Positions 24,900 to 33,541 of a DNA stretch of 64,000 nt are shown here, piece by piece. How positions within the stretch are numbered: position 1 is the stretch's first letter; each line of letters begins with the position of its first letter. The stretch spans positions 211,545-275,544 of the forward strand of contig CAVWXP010000005.1 of the NCBI GenBank assembly GCA_963759175.1, given 5' to 3'. Source of the stretch: SZUA-442 sp963759175. GTDB taxonomy: Bacteria; Actinomycetota; Acidimicrobiia; Spongiisociales; UBA5794. The position numbers and the translations under genes are program-made. Below the pieces are notes generated by a model, which saw only the letters and a program-made list of their open reading frames with translations, searched no databases and was not told the DNA's origin.

Positions 24900-25208
24900 A
24901 TGGCTACCACCTACACCTTCTCCGCTGAGCTCTGGCTGGCCCAGGCGGAGGCTGCCTGGGTGTTCCTGACGGTGCCGCCCGAGATCTCAGACGACATCGA
25001 GGAGATGGCGCCAACCAAGGCAGGGTTCGGGTCGGTCCCCGTATCGGTCACGATCGGAGCGACAACGTGGAGGACATCGGTGTTCCCGGACTCCAAACGT
25101 GGCGCCTACGTCCTCCCGGTGAAGAAGGCCGTCCGCACGGCCGAGTCCATCGCCGTGGGCGACGAGGTCGCCCTCACACTCCGGTTGGTCGATCCGGCCG
25201 AGTCCTAG
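24900..25208 (+). CDS. DUF1905 domain protein
   Basis: A 102-residue protein from ATG 24900 (MATTYTFSAELWLA). It shows the DUF1905 barrel pattern: AAWVFLTVPPEIS, GFGSVPVSVTIGATTWRTSVFP (pieces) and YVLPVKKAVRTAESIAVGDEVALTLRL. The family is related to the N-terminal part of YdeI-type proteins; its role is unknown and no active site is known. It sits directly after element J2. Its TAG stop shares the palindrome CTAG with the stop of the convergent response regulator, so the two genes overlap by 4 bp. Confidence 0.8.
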   Translation: MATTYTFSAELWLAQAEAAWVFLTVPPEISDDIEEMAPTKAGFGSVPVSVTIGATTWRTSVFPDSKRGAYVLPVKKAVRTAESIAVGDEVALTLRLVDPAES

Positions 25209-25837
25209 ACGATGCGCCTGTCGCTCGCCCATCTCGCGAGCTCGTGGCGGTTCGACAGCTGGAGCTTGCGCAGCACCGACGACACATGGGTCTCGACCGT
25301 CTTGACCGAGATGCCGAGCCGGCGGGCGATCTGCTTGTAGGCGTAGCCGCGTGCGATCTGGCGCAGGACCTCCTGCTCCCTGGGCGTGAGCGCATCGAGC
25401 TCGGGATCCTCCACCACCGGAACCGATCGCGAGAACGCGTCGAGGACGAACCCTGCGAGGGAGGGCGAGAACACGGCATCACCCTTGGCCACCCTGACTA
25501 TCGCATCGGTGAGTTCGTCAGGGGCGATCGATTTGGTCACATACCCACGGGCACCGGCTCGGATCATCGCGATCACATCCTCGGGGGCATCCGACACGGA
25601 CAGGGCGAGGAAGCTGATGTCGGGGTGCGTCTGGTGGACGTTCGACACCACCGACACGCCGCCGCCACCGGGCATGTGGACATCGACGAGCACCACATCG
25701 GGCACGATCGAGCGGATGTCGTCGACCGCCTTGTCGACGTCGTAGGAGGACCCCACCACGTCGAAGGTGCCCTCGAGTTCGGCCTGGACGCCGGTGAGGA
25801 AGATGCGGTGGTCGTCGACGAGGTAGATGCTCGTCAT
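25205..25837 (-). CDS. NarL/LuxR-type response regulator
   Basis: A 210-residue regulator. The receiver domain (residues 1-120) has acidic pair Asp8/Asp9, phospho-acceptor Asp52 in LVDVHMPG, and Lys in YVTKS. The LuxR-type HTH (about 145-205) has LTPREQEVLRQIARGYAYKQIARRLGISVKTVETHVSSVLRKL (in pieces). Start ATG 25837 overlaps the kinase stop (ATGA), so the pair is coupled. The partner is the PspC-domain kinase, and the likely targets are the divergent PspC genes at 27210-28654, suggesting a cell-envelope stress system. Confidence 0.93.
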   Translation of the reverse strand: MTSIYLVDDHRIFLTGVQAELEGTFDVVGSSYDVDKAVDDIRSIVPDVVLVDVHMPGGGGVSVVSNVHQTHPDISFLALSVSDAPEDVIAMIRAGARGYVTKSIAPDELTDAIVRVAKGDAVFSPSLAGFVLDAFSRSVPVVEDPELDALTPREQEVLRQIARGYAYKQIARRLGISVKTVETHVSSVLRKLQLSNRHELARWASDRRIV

Positions 25838-27074
25838 GGTGTGCCTCCAGACATGGTCAGATGGACCTCGGTGCCGATGCCGATCTCCGAGTCGATGATG
25901 GCCGATCCGCCGTGGCGCTGCATCCGACCCCGAATCGATTCGGAAACGCCCTTGCGGTCGCCGTCGACGGCATCGAGGTCGAAACCGTTCCCTGATCGGT
26001 CACGAACACCTCGACGGTGCCGTTGTTCGCCTCGGCGAACACGGACACCCGATCGGCGCCGGAGTGCTTTGCGGCGTTCATCATGGCTTCGGTCGTTGCG
26101 CCGACGAGGGCGGTGTGGCGGTCCGACGGCAGCGTGCTCTCTCCAACGACGACGACGGACACCGGTACGTCGTGGGCCTCCTCCACCCGGTTGGCCGCCT
26201 CGGCGAGCGCGCCACGGAGGGTCTGGGCGTCTGCGGCGCCTTCGTCGAACAGCCAGGACCGCAGCTCGCGTTCCTGGGATCGGGCAAGGGTGACCATGCG
26301 TTTGGGATCGTCGGTGCGCTGGATGAGGGCGAGGGTCTGGAGGACCGAGTCGTGGAGGTGAGCAGCCATCTCCGCCTTCTCCTCGCTGCGGATGCGGGCC
26401 CGGCGTTCGGTGCGCAGATCCTCGAGCAGTGACCACAGCCAGGGTCCGGCAACGATGAGGAACCCACCGATGGCGGCCAGGAGGGCGAGGGCGAGGACAC
26501 CCATGGCCTGGAGGTCCTCGAGCGACGACAGCACGACGACGAGGCCCGCCACCATCATCACGAGACCGACGATCACCAACCACCAGGAGCGACGACCACC
26601 CGACGTCCCGGTGATGCCTTCGAGTGACTTCTCGTAGTTCACGCCGGAGGTGTCGATGGCGATCGCCAGGCCGAAGACCACGAGGGTCGTCGGCCAGACG
26701 ATCCCGCCGAACCACAGGCCGACGGTCTGGAGGAGCAGCATCAGTGCCAGGTACATCGAACCCATGCCGACCATCTGGGTGCGTGCAGCGCGGTGAGGTT
26801 CGGGTGTGTCGTCGGGCTTGCGTTCAGGGACGAGGAGGGCGCAGAGAAGATAGGCAACAGCCCCCACACCGCCGGCGAGAGACGTCGACACGAAGCCCGC
26901 TCGCACGTATATGGAGCGAATCCCGAGCTCCTCGGCGATGCCACCGGCGACCCCCGAGATCATCCGGTCTGAGTGCGATCGCAGGAACGGCCAACGGAAT
27001 GCCCGGCGGGTGGTCGATCCAGCTTCGGTTGTGGTGTCGGTGTCGGTCACGGGGTCCTGGCCATGCAGCGTCAT
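25834..27074 (-). CDS. PspC-domain sensor histidine kinase, one frameshift near the 3' end
   Basis: A membrane histidine kinase of the HisKA_3 type. From ATG 27074 (MTLHGQDPV; a start at 27098 is also open), residues about 25-90 form a PspC domain (RMISGVAGGIAEELGIRSIYVRAGF). Further membrane segments follow at about 105-130 and 165-215, then the phospho-His region AAHLHDSVLQTLALIQ. The ATPase has NAAKHSGAD (N-box). Near 25981-25998 one base is missing: VFVTDQG must shift frame to reach GFDLDAVDG and GVSESIRGRMQRHGG, the G boxes, ending GGTP. As read, the ATPase lid is scrambled. The gene diverges from another PspC gene, 135 bp apart. Confidence 0.85.
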
Positions 27075-27209
27075 AGGTGTACCGCCGAATGGTGTCACAG
27101 CGGCGGGACCACGACAACCGGGGACGACCCTGAGATCCCCCTAGGGGTAGGGGATCGTCGAGGATGATTCCCGATGGGCAGAATGGATCCGATGGGTGAC
27201 GATGGTGGC

Positions 27210-28454
27210 ATGACAGATACAACCCACTCCCGTACCGATCGGTCGACCCGCCTCGAGCGGTCCCGCGAGGACCGCGTCCTGGCCGGCGTCTCAGGAGGCC
27301 TCGGGATCCATCTCGGTATCAACCCGTGGTGGTTCCGGTTCGCCTTCCTCATCCTGACCTTCTTCGGTGGTTTCGGCCTGCTCGTGTACATCGCAGCATG
27401 GCTCGTCATCCCCGACCAGGGTTACGAGGATCCGATCATCAGCCAATGGCTCGGCCGTCTCGACACGAAGGACGGTGGGACGATCTTCGGCCTCATCCTC
27501 GTGGGTGCAGCAGCCGTGATCGTCCTCACCCGGTTCGCAGACGTGTCCGGCACCCTCGTGGTCGCGGCGATCCTCTTCATCGTGGGATTGCTGCTGTACC
27601 GCGGGGACCTGACGCCCAAACGGCCGACCCCCGGTGATGGTGCTGAAGCACCGTCCACCGGCGACCACGAAGGAGGAGATCCCGTGGAGGACCATCCCGC
27701 TGACGATGTGGCCGATGCCGCCAGCGCCGTTGCTTCGAGCGCCGTGGCTACCCGGCCCTACGAACCGACGCCGTACGAGCCGGCCGCCCCGGCCGCACCG
27801 ATACCTCCGCCTCCACCCAGGCGTCCTCGTGAACGATCGATGCTCGGTCGCTTCACGGTCGCCATCGGCCTCATCGCCCTCGCCGTCATGGCACTGGTCG
27901 ACGTCGCCTTCGACAGGGTCGAGATCGCCCCGGTCTACTACGTGGCAACCGCCGTGGGGGTCGCCGGCCTCGGTCTCCTCGTCGGCGCCTTCATCGGCCG
28001 TGCCCGGTGGCTCATCATCGTCGCTGTCGTCCTGCTGCCTGCCCTGTGGTTCACCTCCTTGTGGCCGGCCAACTTCTCGTTCACCGCAGGTGAGGTCACG
28101 GAACGACCGATAGCGGTCAGCGAGGTGACCTCGCCGTACGAGCTCGGCTTCGGCCAGCTCACCATCGATCTGAGCGGCATGACGGCGAGCGAGCTCGCCG
28201 AGGTCGGGAGCATCGAGGTGAGCCTCGGCATGGGTGAGATGATCCTTCGCCTCCCGAGCGATGTCGGTGTGGTGATCGACGCCGAGGTCGGCATGGGCGC
28301 CGTCCAGGGCCCGTTCACCGAGGCCGCAGGCGTCGGGGTCGAGGCGACGAGGATCGTGGGTTCCGACCCAGTGGTGTTCGAGATCAAGGCAGAGGTCGGC
28401 GCCGGTGTGGTCACCGTGCGTCAGGCCGGATTCTTCGAGAGGAGCAACGGATGA
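27210..28454 (+). CDS. PspC-domain membrane protein with C-terminal toastrack-like domain
   Basis: A 414-residue protein (ATG 27210; in-frame starts back to 27174 exist). Residues about 18-80 are a PspC domain (LAGVSGGLGIHLGINPWWFRFAF) with a TM helix. TM segments follow at about 90-145. A Pro/Ala/Asp-rich linker (about 150-215) precedes four hydrophobic helices (about 220-300). The last 110 residues form a beta-rich domain (TIDLSGM, VSLGMGEMILRLPSDVGVVIDAEVGMG) like the LiaF/toastrack domains found with PspC. This is the likely partner and target of the divergent PspC kinase and regulator. Envelope-stress function is inferred from family. Confidence 0.85.
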   Translation: MTDTTHSRTDRSTRLERSREDRVLAGVSGGLGIHLGINPWWFRFAFLILTFFGGFGLLVYIAAWLVIPDQGYEDPIISQWLGRLDTKDGGTIFGLILVGAAAVIVLTRFADVSGTLVVAAILFIVGLLLYRGDLTPKRPTPGDGAEAPSTGDHEGGDPVEDHPADDVADAASAVASSAVATRPYEPTPYEPAAPAAPIPPPPPRRPRERSMLGRFTVAIGLIALAVMALVDVAFDRVEIAPVYYVATAVGVAGLGLLVGAFIGRARWLIIVAVVLLPALWFTSLWPANFSFTAGEVTERPIAVSEVTSPYELGFGQLTIDLSGMTASELAEVGSIEVSLGMGEMILRLPSDVGVVIDAEVGMGAVQGPFTEAAGVGVEATRIVGSDPVVFEIKAEVGAGVVTVRQAGFFERSNG

Positions 28455-28654
28455 AGCGACATGGATTCGACCCGCTGTCGTTCGTATTCGGCGTGGTGTT
28501 CGTGCTGATGGCGGTTTCTGCCGCCTTCCGTGAGCAGATCGATTGGAACCTCGGCGTGTGGCTGTTCCCCGCAGCGGTCCTCGTCCTGGGCATCGGCCTG
28601 CTGGCATCCGGCATCCGCGGCGCCACGGCGACCCCCTCGGACGACGACGCCTGA
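28451..28654 (+). CDS. Small two-TM protein co-encoded with PspC
   Basis: A 67-residue protein whose ATG overlaps the PspC stop (ATGA). Two hydrophobic helices (about residues 10-25 and 33-54) flank a charged loop, and the C-terminus is acidic (SDDDA). It has no recognised family. Tight coupling implies a role in the same envelope system. Element J3 begins 10 bp after its stop. Confidence 0.7.
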   Translation: MKRHGFDPLSFVFGVVFVLMAVSAAFREQIDWNLGVWLFPAAVLVLGIGLLASGIRGATATPSDDDA

Positions 28655-28664
28655 TTCACCGTCC

Positions 28665-28717
28665 CGTTCTTGCGTAAATGGCGTTCATCCTGTGTGAACG
28701 CCATTTACGCAAGAACG
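28665..28717. repeat. Hairpin element J3
   Basis: 53 bp, 23-bp perfect arms as in J2, loop TCCTGTG. It lies between the stops of two convergent genes (28654 and 28725), a terminator-like location, but has no T-run. Confidence 0.95.
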
Positions 28718-28724
28718 CCGTGGT

Positions 28725-29204
28725 TCAGTATCCGCCGGCGAGTTTGGTGTGGTCCCACGAGGTGATGTGGTCGGGTTCGACGACCACGGCCGTGTTCTTC
28801 GCTGCGAAGCGACCGAATGCGGCTTCGAGGGCCTCCGGGTCGAGTTCGACCGGCGTGTCCCCCACGAACGGATATCGAGCCCCGAGGCGCCCATAGATCT
28901 CGAGGACGTACGCGGGATCGGTGATCAGGCGGGCATGGCCCTTGATCATCACGCCCTGGAGCGTCTCGTAGTTCCCGCCCGTCTCGACGAGCACGGTCAG
29001 GCGCGGATCGCGCTCGAGGTTCACGATCTTCTGCGACTTCGTGAACGACCGGAAGACGACCTTGTCATCGTCGAGGACGAACCACATCGGAGCTACGTGG
29101 GGTGCACCGTCCTTCCCGATGGTCGCCACCTGGAGGGTCTTGGCTCCCGACCTGAGGAACGAGAGCACCTCGGCGTCGGTCATGGTGATGTCTTTGCGTG
29201 CCAT
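28725..29204 (-). CDS. PPOX-class FMN/F420-dependent oxidoreductase
   Basis: A 159-residue split-barrel protein of the pyridoxamine 5'-phosphate oxidase-like family common in actinobacteria, where many members use F420. Motifs are LQVATIGKDGAPHVAPMWFVLDDDKVVFRSFTKSQKIVNLERDPRLTVLVE (in pieces), the flavin-binding core, and GARYPFVGDTP near the C-terminus. No signal peptide. It is a single gene, convergent with the PspC operon across element J3. Substrate unknown. F420 rather than FMN use is inferred from actinobacterial relatives. Confidence 0.85.
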   Translation of the reverse strand: MARKDITMTDAEVLSFLRSGAKTLQVATIGKDGAPHVAPMWFVLDDDKVVFRSFTKSQKIVNLERDPRLTVLVETGGNYETLQGVMIKGHARLITDPAYVLEIYGRLGARYPFVGDTPVELDPEALEAAFGRFAAKNTAVVVEPDHITSWDHTKLAGGY

Positions 29205-29404
29205 GCCGACAACCTAGCGAACGAACAGGTGCGCGCCGGAGGTGGCAGTGTCTACCATCAGGTCTCCGGCCCCGGGGCACAGGCGACCATGGCACCACTG
29301 CATCGGTGGAAGCGGGCGGCTGAGGTCCAGACGGTTGCCGGTGAAGACGAGCAACGGTCAGATGTCCCCCAACCCATCGTGGTGGGGAGAAGGGAACCGA
29401 TCCG

Positions 29405-30300
29405 ATGACCGACAAATCACGGCCCCGCTCATCCGGGCACGCAAGGGCGGCGCCAAGCTCAAGATGGTCACGGCGTACGACACGCCGACGGCCCGCATCG
29501 CCGACAGGGCAGGCGCCGACATCATCCTCGTCGGGGATTCCGTCGCCAACGTCGTACTCGGCCACGAGGACACCCTCGCCGTCTCGGTCGATGTGATGAT
29601 CCACCACACCGCTGCCGTCGCCAGGGCCAAGCCATCCAGCCTCATCGTCGGTGACATGCCGTGGTTGTCGTATCACTCCACCCCCAAGGAGACCGTGGCC
29701 AACGCCGGCCGCTTCATCCGTGAAGGTGGTGCGAGTGCCGTCAAGCTCGAGGGCGGACGCAAGCGACTGCCGATGGTCAATGCGGTCCTCGACGCCGAGA
29801 TCCCCGTCATGGGCCATCTCGGCCTCACGCCCCAATCGCTCCACGCCATGGGTGGCTACCGGGTTCAGGGCAAGGAGGCCCAGGCCGCATACGAGCTGAT
29901 CTCGGACGCCAAGGCACTCGCAGACGCAGGGGTCTTCTCGATCGTCCTCGAGGGGGTCCCCGATGTCGTCGCAGAGATCGTCACGAACGAGATCGCCGTG
30001 CCGACCATCGGTATCGGTGCCGGCGTGCACTGTGATGGCCAGGTACTGGTATTCCACGATGTGACGGGCCTGGGGGCCGGCGAGTACGTCCCGAAATTCG
30101 TTCGGTCGTACGCCAACCTCGCTGACGACGCTGTTGCAGCGGTGGAGGCCTTCTTCGCCGACGTCGAATCAGGTGCGTTCCCTGCCGATGCCGAGACCTA
30201 TCACATGTCGAAGGAATCGGCCGAGATCCTCCAGAACCTGTCGTCATCTGCGAGTGACATACTCGCCGACGAGGCCATGGGAAGACGATCCGACCGCTAG
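29405..30300 (+). CDS. panB: 3-methyl-2-oxobutanoate hydroxymethyltransferase, 5' frameshift
   Basis: Makes ketopantoate from alpha-ketoisovalerate and methylene-tetrahydrofolate in pantothenate synthesis. The main frame holds the family signature: KLKMVTAYDTPTARIADRAGADIILVGDSVANVVLGH (pieces, metal and substrate site), GDMPWLSY, VKLEGG, MGHLGLTPQS, PTIGIGAGVHCDGQVLV. The best start, ATG 29405, follows GAGAAGGGA but is out of frame. ATG-ACC-GA then CAA-ATC-ACG-GCC (QITAP) requires one added base, giving the normal MTxQITAP. Otherwise translation would need an unsupported ATG at 29359. A sequencing deletion near 29412 is likely. Confidence 0.88.
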
Positions 30301-30322
30301 TTCGACGACGACAGGGGAACAC

Positions 30323-30637
30323 GTGAAGGTCATCAGGTCGCTCGGTGATGAGATCGATGTCCAACCGGGCGCGACCGTGACCAAGGTCATCGAGAAGGGC
30401 GGCCCCTTACGTCTCGTCCTGTTCGCCTTCGATGAGGGCGAGGAACTGACCGAGCACACGGCTTCGGTTCCCGTCGTCCTTCAGATCGTGTCGGGATCAG
30501 CAACGGTCGGTGCATCGGGTGCCACACATCGACTCGTGCCGAACGACTGGCTGTACCTCGAGGCGAGCGAACCCCACACGGTGGTCGCCCACGAGCCGAC
30601 GAAGATGCTGCTGACGATGATCCGCCCCGGTTCGTGA
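30323..30637 (+). CDS. Small cupin protein
   Basis: A 104-residue protein with a GTG start at 30323 (ACAGGGGAAC upstream), 22 bp after panB and probably co-transcribed. It is a single beta-barrel cupin: LRLVLFAFDEGEELTEHTASVPVVLQIVSGSATVG (pieces) then HRLVPNDWLYLEASEPHTVVAHEP. The first motif retains E and H, and the second has one H, so metal binding is possible. Substrate unknown. Repeat array B starts about 70 bp downstream. Confidence 0.75.
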   Translation: MKVIRSLGDEIDVQPGATVTKVIEKGGPLRLVLFAFDEGEELTEHTASVPVVLQIVSGSATVGASGATHRLVPNDWLYLEASEPHTVVAHEPTKMLLTMIRPGS

Positions 30638-31087
30638 CGACCCGCGTGGGTTGAGCAGAAAGAGGCTCGCTCCGCTCGCACTGTTCTCTCCTGCCTTTGG
30701 TCCCCCTTGTCCCCCTTTGAAGGGGGACGGCAGCGGCGTCACCTCCGGTGGCGGCGATGCAGGGGGATTGACAGACCTTCGAAGACACACGGCCATCACG
30801 TTCGACGATCCCCCTGGCTCACTTCGTTCGCCCGTCCCCCTTGAAAGGGGGACTGAGCCCACGACAGGCCACCGTCTCGAAGACTCGGGCTGATCACGTC
30901 CGACGATCCCCCTGGCTCTCTGCGTTCGCTCGTCCCCCTTGAAAGGGGGACCGACCCCACGCACGAGCAGCACGGCGGCGACCCAGGGCAGCCAGCTTCT
31001 CAAGTCCCCCTTTGAAGGGGGACGGCCGAGGAGCGAAGCGACGAGGCAGGGGGATCGACAGACACACGAGAACCCACCCTGATCACG
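30638..31087. repeat. Array B of the GTCCCCCTTTGAAGGGGGAC dyad element
   Basis: A 450-bp non-coding stretch. Elements lie at about 30710-30772 (+, with a diverged centre CGGCGTCACCTCCGG), 30806-30852 (-), 30904-30950 (-), 31004-31057 (+) and a cut-off end at 31094-31102. The stretches between, about 35-55 bp, contain GATCACGTC and GACAGAC motifs that also recur in array A. No gene, RNA or terminator is otherwise visible. Confidence 0.9.
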
Positions 31088-31615
31088 TCACGACGATCCC
31101 CCGGTGCGGTACACCACCTTGACGACACCGTTGGAGAACGACGTTGACTCCACGAGGTCGAGTGGGACACCGAGGGCCCTCGTGAACAGCGGAACGCCGG
31201 ATCCGAGCGCGACCGGCATGACGTACATCTCGAGCACGTCGATCGCACCGGACTCGAGGCCCGCCGTGATGACATCTCCCCCGCCCACGATCCAGACACG
31301 CTTGTCGGTGTGCGTCGCATACTCCCTGATCGCCTTCCCTGTCGGTGCGGAGGAGAACGTGACGGTGGCGCCCTCCGCCACGGCGAGGTCCCGTGTCGTG
31401 AGCACGAGCGCAGGGAGTTCCCCATATGGCCAGCCCCAACCGAGGATCTGCTCGTAGGTCGCGGCACCCATGACGAGTGATCCGATGCTGTCGAGGAACC
31501 CGTGGAAGTCGTAGTCGTCCGATCCGAACTGCTCGAGGAAGCGGACACCTCCCTCGGTGTCCGCGATGTACCCGTCGATACTCGCTGCGACGTAGGCGAT
31601 CGTCTCGGCTGACAT
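31088..31615 (-). CDS. Dihydrofolate-reductase-like (RibD C-terminal fold) protein
   Basis: A 175-residue protein of the DHFR/RibD-C superfamily common in actinobacteria. Features are the N-terminal TIAYVAASIDGYIADTEGG, a central LVMGAATYEQIL, the dinucleotide segment RVWIVGGGDVITAGLESGAID (pieces) and ALGSGVPLF. The family binds NADPH; substrates are mostly unknown. The final residues TGGSS and the TGA come from a truncated repeat-array element (GGGGGATCGTCGTGA), so the original C-terminus was probably replaced or trimmed when the array arrived. Confidence 0.82.
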   Translation of the reverse strand: MSAETIAYVAASIDGYIADTEGGVRFLEQFGSDDYDFHGFLDSIGSLVMGAATYEQILGWGWPYGELPALVLTTRDLAVAEGATVTFSSAPTGKAIREYATHTDKRVWIVGGGDVITAGLESGAIDVLEMYVMPVALGSGVPLFTRALGVPLDLVESTSFSNGVVKVVYRTGGSS

Positions 31616-31658
31616 GTGATGAACCTACTCGGTCGCCATGTCGCCTACGCAGTCCATG

Positions 31659-32768
31659 TCAGAACGAGCGGCGATATCCCATCATCTCGAGGACGCGCGC
31701 CCTGGCCATCTCGGTGGCCGCGACCCGGGGCGCGACATTCCCTGCAACGGAGAGCTCGAGGACTTCTCGCGTGTTCGCACGGATCTTCTCCTCGATGGAG
31801 GCGAACGCTTCACGCTCGGTTCCGCCACCGTATTCGACGGCGCCACAGATGACCCCTCCCGCGTTTGCGATGAAGTCAGGAAGGACGGTGATGCCGCGTT
31901 CGTGGAAGATGGCCTCGGCCTCGACCGTGGCAGGGATGTTGGCCCCTTGCGCTATGACCTTGGCCCGCACCTCGTGTGCGTTCGCGGCCGTGAACACATC
32001 AGGTCGGGCCGCTGGTACCCAGATCTCACAATCGAGATCGATGAGGTCGCTTCCTTGCGCGACGGTGCCCCCCGGGAACTCGCCCACGTGATTCCCCGCG
32101 TGCTTGAACGCGATCAGCTCGTCGAGGTCGAAGCCATCGGGAGCGACGATCGCCCCCCTGCTGTCCGATACGCCCACGATCGAGGCACCACGACGTGCGA
32201 GGAACCTCGCGGCGTGGATGCCCACCGCCCCGAATCCCTGCACGACGACGCGGGACGCATCGATCCGAACCCGGCCCATCTCCTCGGCGACCTCGACGGC
32301 GATGGCCACACCGAAACCGGTGGCTCCAAGGGTGTCGAGCGGGATGCCTCCCATCGCTGGCGGCAGGCCGACCACCCGGCCGATCTCATCGTGGATCTGG
32401 GCCATGTTGGCCTCGGTCAACCCCATGTCGGGCCCGGGGATGTAGTCGGTGATGTCGGACATGGCATGGGCAAGTGCTCGAACGAGTCGCTCCTTGTCGC
32501 GGTCTGGCATGTCGGGGTCGGCGACGATGCCACTCTTGGCGCCGCCGTGACGCAGCCCTGCAGCGGCGTTCTTGAAGGTCATGGCCCGTGCGAGCCGGAA
32601 CACCTCGCCCACGGACACGTCAGTCGCCATCCGGATACCGCCGATCGCCGGCCCGGCTGCCGTGTTGTCGATGACGAGGATGGCCTCGAGACCGACGCCG
32701 GGCTCGCGCAGGATGACCACCTTCTCCGGTCCGATGTCGTCGGCGGGGATGGACACCTGGATGTCCAT
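31659..32768 (-). CDS. Glu/Leu/Phe/Val family amino-acid dehydrogenase
   Basis: A 369-residue NAD(P)-dependent oxidative deaminase. Start ATG 32768 is preceded by AGGAGG; the much longer upstream frame is spurious. The catalytic Lys motif GGAKSGI is near residue 80, with DMGLTEANMAQI, the dinucleotide fold VVVQGFGAVGIHAA near 185, and QGANIP and NAGGVICGAVEY near 290-310. It is shorter than the roughly 420-450 residues of typical glutamate dehydrogenases and nearer leucine/valine dehydrogenase size, so the substrate is open. It diverges from the DUF192 lipoprotein gene. Confidence 0.88.
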   Translation of the reverse strand: MDIQVSIPADDIGPEKVVILREPGVGLEAILVIDNTAAGPAIGGIRMATDVSVGEVFRLARAMTFKNAAAGLRHGGAKSGIVADPDMPDRDKERLVRALAHAMSDITDYIPGPDMGLTEANMAQIHDEIGRVVGLPPAMGGIPLDTLGATGFGVAIAVEVAEEMGRVRIDASRVVVQGFGAVGIHAARFLARRGASIVGVSDSRGAIVAPDGFDLDELIAFKHAGNHVGEFPGGTVAQGSDLIDLDCEIWVPAARPDVFTAANAHEVRAKVIAQGANIPATVEAEAIFHERGITVLPDFIANAGGVICGAVEYGGGTEREAFASIEEKIRANTREVLELSVAGNVAPRVAATEMARARVLEMMGYRRSF

Positions 32769-32948
32769 GTCGTACCTCCTCGGGTCGCTTGCGCCTCTCG
32801 TGTCCCATCCCATTATCCGGCGATCGGACACCGGTGTGGAGGGCGAGTTGCCGTTCATCGTCGGCGTTCGGACAGAGGTATCGCGATCGGTACGCGTTGG
32901 TGCATCGGCAACGACGGGTATCGGGTCCCGACCGGTAGCGTCCGGTCG

Positions 32949-33488
32949 ATGCGAACCACCCTCCTCGTCGTTCTGACCCTCGCCATCGCTGCGTGCTCCT
33001 CGAGCACGGCCGACGATGCGACCCCGGGGGCTGTCGCGACGACCTCGACCACGATCGCAACGTCCGATGGCACAGGTGGTGGGACGACCGAGGCCGTCGA
33101 CATCCCCGAGCAGCTGGCGGATCACGACCTCGACATGGTGGTCGTCGGGGACCGACTCATGCTCCTCGCCATCGCCGACAGTCCGGCGCTGCGAGCGCAG
33201 GGCCTCAAACAGGTGTCGGACCTCGGGGACCTCGATGGCATGTTGTTCTACTGGCGCCATGAGGCGAGTGGCGCCTTCTGGATGAAGGACACGCTGATCC
33301 CGCTCGACATCGTGTGGTTCAACGAGGACGGCACCTATGCCGGTCGCGCATCGATGCAGCCGTGTACCGACGACCCGTGCCCCGAGTACTCACCGGACGG
33401 GGACCCCGACTACCGCTTCGCCATCGAGGCCCGGCCGGGCGATCTCGACTGGGTCGACGAGTCCACCCGCATCGTCTACTCCGACTGA
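32949..33488 (+). CDS. DUF192 family lipoprotein
   Basis: A 179-residue lipoprotein from ATG 32949: signal TTLLVVLTLAIAAC with the lipobox Cys at about residue 17, a Thr/Ser-rich spacer, then a DUF192 domain (residues about 65-179). The domain shows QGLKQVSDLGDLDGMLFYW, FWMKDTLIPLDIVWFNEDG and the end of the fold after two Cys (PCTDDPC). DUF192 proteins are small secreted proteins of unknown function. It is followed 53 bp later by a HhH-GPD gene. Confidence 0.85.
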   Translation: MRTTLLVVLTLAIAACSSSTADDATPGAVATTSTTIATSDGTGGGTTEAVDIPEQLADHDLDMVVVGDRLMLLAIADSPALRAQGLKQVSDLGDLDGMLFYWRHEASGAFWMKDTLIPLDIVWFNEDGTYAGRASMQPCTDDPCPEYSPDGDPDYRFAIEARPGDLDWVDESTRIVYSD

Positions 33489-33541
33489 ACGCCGGGCCAC
33501 CGACCGCCGATCGATCCCGCGTCATCGACTACCTTGTCGAC

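Noticed and set aside
29242..30300. panB starting 50 codons upstream at 29242
   Set aside because: The N-terminal extension is non-homologous, and a good ribosome site sits before ATG 29405. A one-base indel explains the frame.
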